A DNA stretch of 64,000 bases from JADHLJ01 sp038146985 (lineage in GTDB: Bacteria > Pseudomonadota > Alphaproteobacteria > Thalassobaculales > Thalassobaculaceae). The notes under the pieces were generated by a model. The model was given only the letters and a program-made list of their open reading frames with translations, was not told the origin of the DNA and did not search any database. The position numbers and the translations under genes were made by a program. The stretch lies in NCBI GenBank assembly GCA_038146985.1, contig JAYQSQ010000009.1, positions 62,001 through 126,000 of the forward strand, read 5' to 3'. Shown one piece after another: positions 61,124-64,000 of this stretch (the first letter of the stretch is position 1; the number at the start of each line of letters is the position of its first letter).

Positions 61124-62128
61124 TCAGAGCGTCTTGGCGACGACGGCGGCGGTGTCGGACATGCGGTTGAGAAGCCCCACTCGTTGTCGTACCAGGACAG
61201 CACCCGCACGAGGTTGCCGTCGATCACCTGGGTCTGCTTCAGATCGAAGGTCGAGCTGTTGGGGTTGTGGTTGAAGTCGATCGAGACCAGCGGTTCCTCA
61301 TTGGTGCCGAGAACACCCTTCAGCGGGCCTTTCGCGGCCTTGACGATGGCGGCGTTGACCTCCTCCACGGTGGTCTTCTTCTTCGGCACGAACTTGAAGT
61401 CGATCAGGCTGACATTGGACGTCGGCACGCGGATCGCGGTGCCGTCCAGCTTGCCGGCGAGCTCGGGAAGCACCAGGCCGACCGCGCGGGCGGCGCCGGT
61501 GAGGTCGGGATCATCGAGCTTGCCGCCGAGCGGGCCCGATGCAGGTCGCCGTGCAGGTGTCGAGGGTCGGCTGGTCGCTGGTATAGGCGTGGATCGTGGT
61601 CATGTAGCCGGATTTGATGCCCACGGCCTTGTTCAGCACATAGGCGACCGGCGCCAGGCAGTTGGTGGTGCAGGACGCGTTGGAGATGACCGTGTGCTTG
61701 GCCTTGATCTGCTTGTGATTGACCCCGTAGACCACGGTGAGGTCGGCGCCGGTGGCGGGCGCCGAGATGATCACTCGCTTGGCGCCGGCTTGAAGATGCA
61801 TCGCCGCCTTGTCACGGGCGGTGAAGATGCCGGTGCATTCCATGACGATATCAACGCCCAGCTTGCCATGCGGAAGCTTGGTCGGGTCGCGTTCGGCGGT
61901 CACCTTGATCGGGCCGCGTCCGAGATTGATGGAATCCTTGCCGACCTTGATCTCGCCCGGGAAGCGCCCGTGATTGCTGTCCCATTTCAGCAGATGCGCG
62001 TTCGAGGCGACCGGGCCGAGGTCATTGATGGCCACAACCTGAAGATCATCCCGGCCGCTTTCGTAAAGGGCCCGCAACACCAACCGCCCGATACGGCCGA
62101 AACCGTTGATCGCCACTTTGACCGCCAT
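61124..62128 (-). pseudogene. gap: Glyceraldehyde-3-phosphate dehydrogenase gene with three frameshifts
   Basis: The gene spans 335 codons' worth of DNA and every conserved part is present: KVAINGFGRIGRLVLRA, the catalytic C153 in SNASCTTNCLAP, IHAYTSDQPTLD, IPTS..GAARAVGLVLPEL, and SWYDNEWGFS. Three single-base deletions split it: after TLDT (about 61555), after IPTS (about 61503) and after WGFS (about 61160), where the last frame would give NRMSDTAAVVAKTL then a stop at 61124-61126. All three losses return the sequence to the original frame. It is probably a functional gene with sequence errors. Confidence 0.88.
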
Positions 62129-62161
62129 GAAAAACCTCCCGCTTTCTAGGTTTCTTGTGAG

Positions 62162-64000
62162 TTACTGGCCACCGAGGGCCGATTTCGCGGCGGCGGCGAC
62201 GCCCTCCGCGGTGATTCCGAAATGCTTGTAGAGTTCATCCGCCGGCGCGCTGGCACCGAAGCTCGACATGCCTACGAACCGGCCATTCTCGCCCAGGAGC
62301 CGGTCCCAGCTCTGGCGGATACCGGCCTCAACAACGACCCGGGCTCTGCCTGGCGCGACGACCGAGTCCCGATAGCCGGCGTCCTGTTCCATGAACTTCT
62401 CGTAACAAGGCATGGAGACGACAACCGTTCCGATCCCCTTGGCATGGAGGAGTTCCTGTGCTTCCACCGCGATTGATACCTCCGAACCGGTGGCAATGAG
62501 CGTCACCTGAGGGTCGCCGGCGCTTTTCCTGAGGACATAGCCCCCGCGTGCCGACAGGTTCCCTTTGTCGGGACCGGTACAAAGCTGCGGCAAGCCTTGA
62601 CGTGTCAAAGCGATTACCGACGGGGTGTTCGGCGTTTCCAATGCGGCTAGCCAGCATTCCGCCGTCTCGACCGCGTCGGCGGGCCGGTAGACGTTGAGAT
62701 TCGGGATCGCCCTCAGCGCCGCCAGATGCTCCACCGGCTGATGAGTGGGCCCGTCCTCGCCAAGGCCGATGGAATCATGGGTCATCACGAAGATCGAGCG
62801 GATCTCCATCAGCGCCGCGAGCCGGATCGACGGCCGGCAATAGTCGGTGAAGACCAGAAAGGTCGCGCCGTAGGGGATCACGCCGCCATGCAGGGCCATG
62901 CCGTTCATCGCCGCCGCCATCGCATGCTCGCGCACGCCATAATGAAGGTAGGTGCCGGCGGGATTGCCCTGGTCGAGAACCGCATGGGCCTTGGTTTTGG
63001 TGTTGTTCGAGCCGGTAAGGTCGGCCGAGCCGCCCAGCAGCTCCGGCAGCACTGGCGTGATCGCCTCCAGCGCCATTTGCGAGGCAACACGGGTCGCCAC
63101 TTTCGGCGGATCGGCGAACAGCGCGTTCTTATGCGCGAGAACGGCATCCGCGACGGCGGTGGGAAGCGCACCGTCCATCGCCGCCTTGAAGGCGCCTCTG
63201 GTCGTCGCGTCGACCTTCGCCAGCCGGCCGCCCCAGCTGTTATGCGCCTCCGCCCCTCGGGCACCGATCTCGCGCCAGGCCGACAGCACGTCATTTGGAA
63301 TAACGAACGGGTCATGTGGCCAGTGCAAGGCTTCGCGGGTAAGCGCGATTTCATCCGCGCCGAGCGGAGCGCCGTGCGAACCGGCGGTTCCCCCCTTGTT
63401 CGGCGCGCCGTAGCCGATGGTGGTCTTTGCCGCGATGAGTGACGGTTTGTCGGATGCCTTCCTGGCTTCCGCAATCGCCGCGGCTATGGCGTCCGGATCA
63501 TGCCCGTCAACCGCAAGCGTGTGCCATCCCAGCGCCTTGAAGCGGGCGATTTGATCGTCGGAAACGGTAAGACTGGTCGGCCCGTCGATGGATATCCCGT
63601 TGTCATCGAACAGCACGATCAGCTTGCCGAGTCCGAGATGTCCGGCAAGCGAAGCGGCTTCGTGGCTGATGCCTTCCATCAGACAGCCGTCACCGGCAAT
63701 ACAATACGTGTAGTGATCGACGAGACCGCCGCCGAACCGCGCCGACAGATGGCGCTCCGCCAAGGCCATGCCGACCGCGTTGGCGAGACCTTGACCGAGC
63801 GGGCCGGTGGTCGTCTCGATGCCGCCGGCAACACCATATTCCGGATGACCGGCGGTCTTGGCTCCGAGCTGCCGGAACTTTCGAAGCTCATCGATCGTCA
63901 TCTCCTCGTATCCTGTCAGATAAAGGAGTGCGTAGAGCAGCATCGAGCCGTGGCCGGCGGAGAGCACGAAGCGGTCGCGGTCGGCCCAGTCCGGCGCCTT
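62162..64000 (-). CDS. tkt: Transketolase (5' part beyond window)
   Basis: The gene enters from beyond base 64000 and ends at TAA 62162-62164; about 612 residues are visible and roughly the first 55 are missing. The thiamine-diphosphate motif GDGCLMEGISHEAASLAGHLGLG in its two halves, HDSIGLGEDGPTHQPVEHLAALR and YGVREHAMAAAMNG are intact. It moves two-carbon units in the pentose-phosphate or Calvin cycle. It is followed 33 nt later by gap on the same strand, an order typical of alphaproteobacterial central carbon operons. Confidence 0.95.
   Translation of the reverse strand, partial: KAPDWADRDRFVLSAGHGSMLLYALLYLTGYEEMTIDELRKFRQLGAKTAGHPEYGVAGGIETTTGPLGQGLANAVGMALAERHLSARFGGGLVDHYTYCIAGDGCLMEGISHEAASLAGHLGLGKLIVLFDDNGISIDGPTSLTVSDDQIARFKALGWHTLAVDGHDPDAIAAAIAEARKASDKPSLIAAKTTIGYGAPNKGGTAGSHGAPLGADEIALTREALHWPHDPFVIPNDVLSAWREIGARGAEAHNSWGGRLAKVDATTRGAFKAAMDGALPTAVADAVLAHKNALFADPPKVATRVASQMALEAITPVLPELLGGSADLTGSNNTKTKAHAVLDQGNPAGTYLHYGVREHAMAAAMNGMALHGGVIPYGATFLVFTDYCRPSIRLAALMEIRSIFVMTHDSIGLGEDGPTHQPVEHLAALRAIPNLNVYRPADAVETAECWLAALETPNTPSVIALTRQGLPQLCTGPDKGNLSARGGYVLRKSAGDPQVTLIATGSEVSIAVEAQELLHAKGIGTVVVSMPCYEKFMEQDAGYRDSVVAPGRARVVVEAGIRQSWDRLLGENGRFVGMSSFGASAPADELYKHFGITAEGVAAAAKSALGGQ

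Noticed and set aside
60157..61473. A 438-residue fusion of GAPDH and aldolase
   Set aside because: The frame continuity results from the gap frameshifts; the aldolase has its own conserved start at 61086 and the bridging residues match neither family.

Overview
The window is high-GC chromosomal DNA of an alphaproteobacterium. Lineage markers are the ChvG/ChvI two-component system beside a short HprK, RapZ and an incomplete mannose-type PTS; a split PntA transhydrogenase; a GapR (DUF2312) protein; hemC-hemD followed by Mic60-like and HemY-like genes; a TipF-like EAL protein; and a TIGR01459 HAD hydrolase. A Rhodospirillales-like bacterium fits, but I cannot place it more finely. No rRNA, tRNA, CRISPR array, insertion sequence or integrase was seen.

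Layout. 1-4.9 kb: the end of a large AsmA-like gene, a small ribbon-helix-helix gene and a 4Fe-4S 23S rRNA (uracil-5-)-methyltransferase. 4.9-8.7 kb: a strongly reduced prophage with an S24-type repressor, an AT-rich control region, a DUF6362 protein, a promoter-terminator module, TerS, a TerL cut off after its ATPase half, and two or three late/lysis-like small genes. 8.8-10.4 kb: small and secreted proteins, including DUF3108. 10.5-11.9 kb: ahcY, disrupted by many small indels. 12-15.7 kb: two class I aminotransferases bracketing a glycosyltransferase-like protein and a GNAT. 15.8-22.1 kb: EI, HPr, EIIA-Man, RapZ, HprK, ChvG, ChvI, all on the minus strand. 22.3-27.9 kb: HugZ-like protein, pckA, a LysE exporter, an FAD monooxygenase and a CaiB-type CoA-transferase. 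27.9-34.2 kb: phosphatase, hisS, gapR, several small proteins, gpsA and tsaD. 34.3-39.8 kb: hemC, hemD, Mic60-like, HemY-like and one unknown gene. 39.8-42.9 kb: pntB, pntA2, pntA1. 43-52.8 kb: lipoprotein, dtd, mlaA, ctaA, an M20 deacylase, rpmB, an Lrp regulator, a second RHH protein, and the DUF952-pyrD-tipF-like-HAD operon. 52.9-57.8 kb: a branched-chain aminotransferase and a MotA-like/MotB-like/OmpA envelope cluster. 57.9-64 kb: suhB, efp, thiE, class I aldolase, gap (three frameshifts) and transketolase, which runs off the window.

The genes fall into recognisable systems. The PTS phosphorelay is a regulatory one (no sugar permease) linked by position to ChvG/ChvI and to pckA, that is, to carbon and gluconeogenic control. 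The heme genes are split between tetrapyrrole synthesis (hemC/hemD) and heme A synthesis (ctaA). The tkt-gap-fba block is central carbon metabolism, but pgk, which often lies between gap and fba, is absent.

The most interesting signals are the prophage late-control region, a promoter followed at once by a textbook terminator just before terS, downstream of a predicted HTH protein, which looks like a Q-type antitermination arrangement; the terL truncation; the uncharacterised MotA/MotB-like/OmpA trio with a very long periplasmic coiled coil; and the concentration of frameshifts in two conserved housekeeping genes (ahcY, gap), more likely sequence error than true decay.
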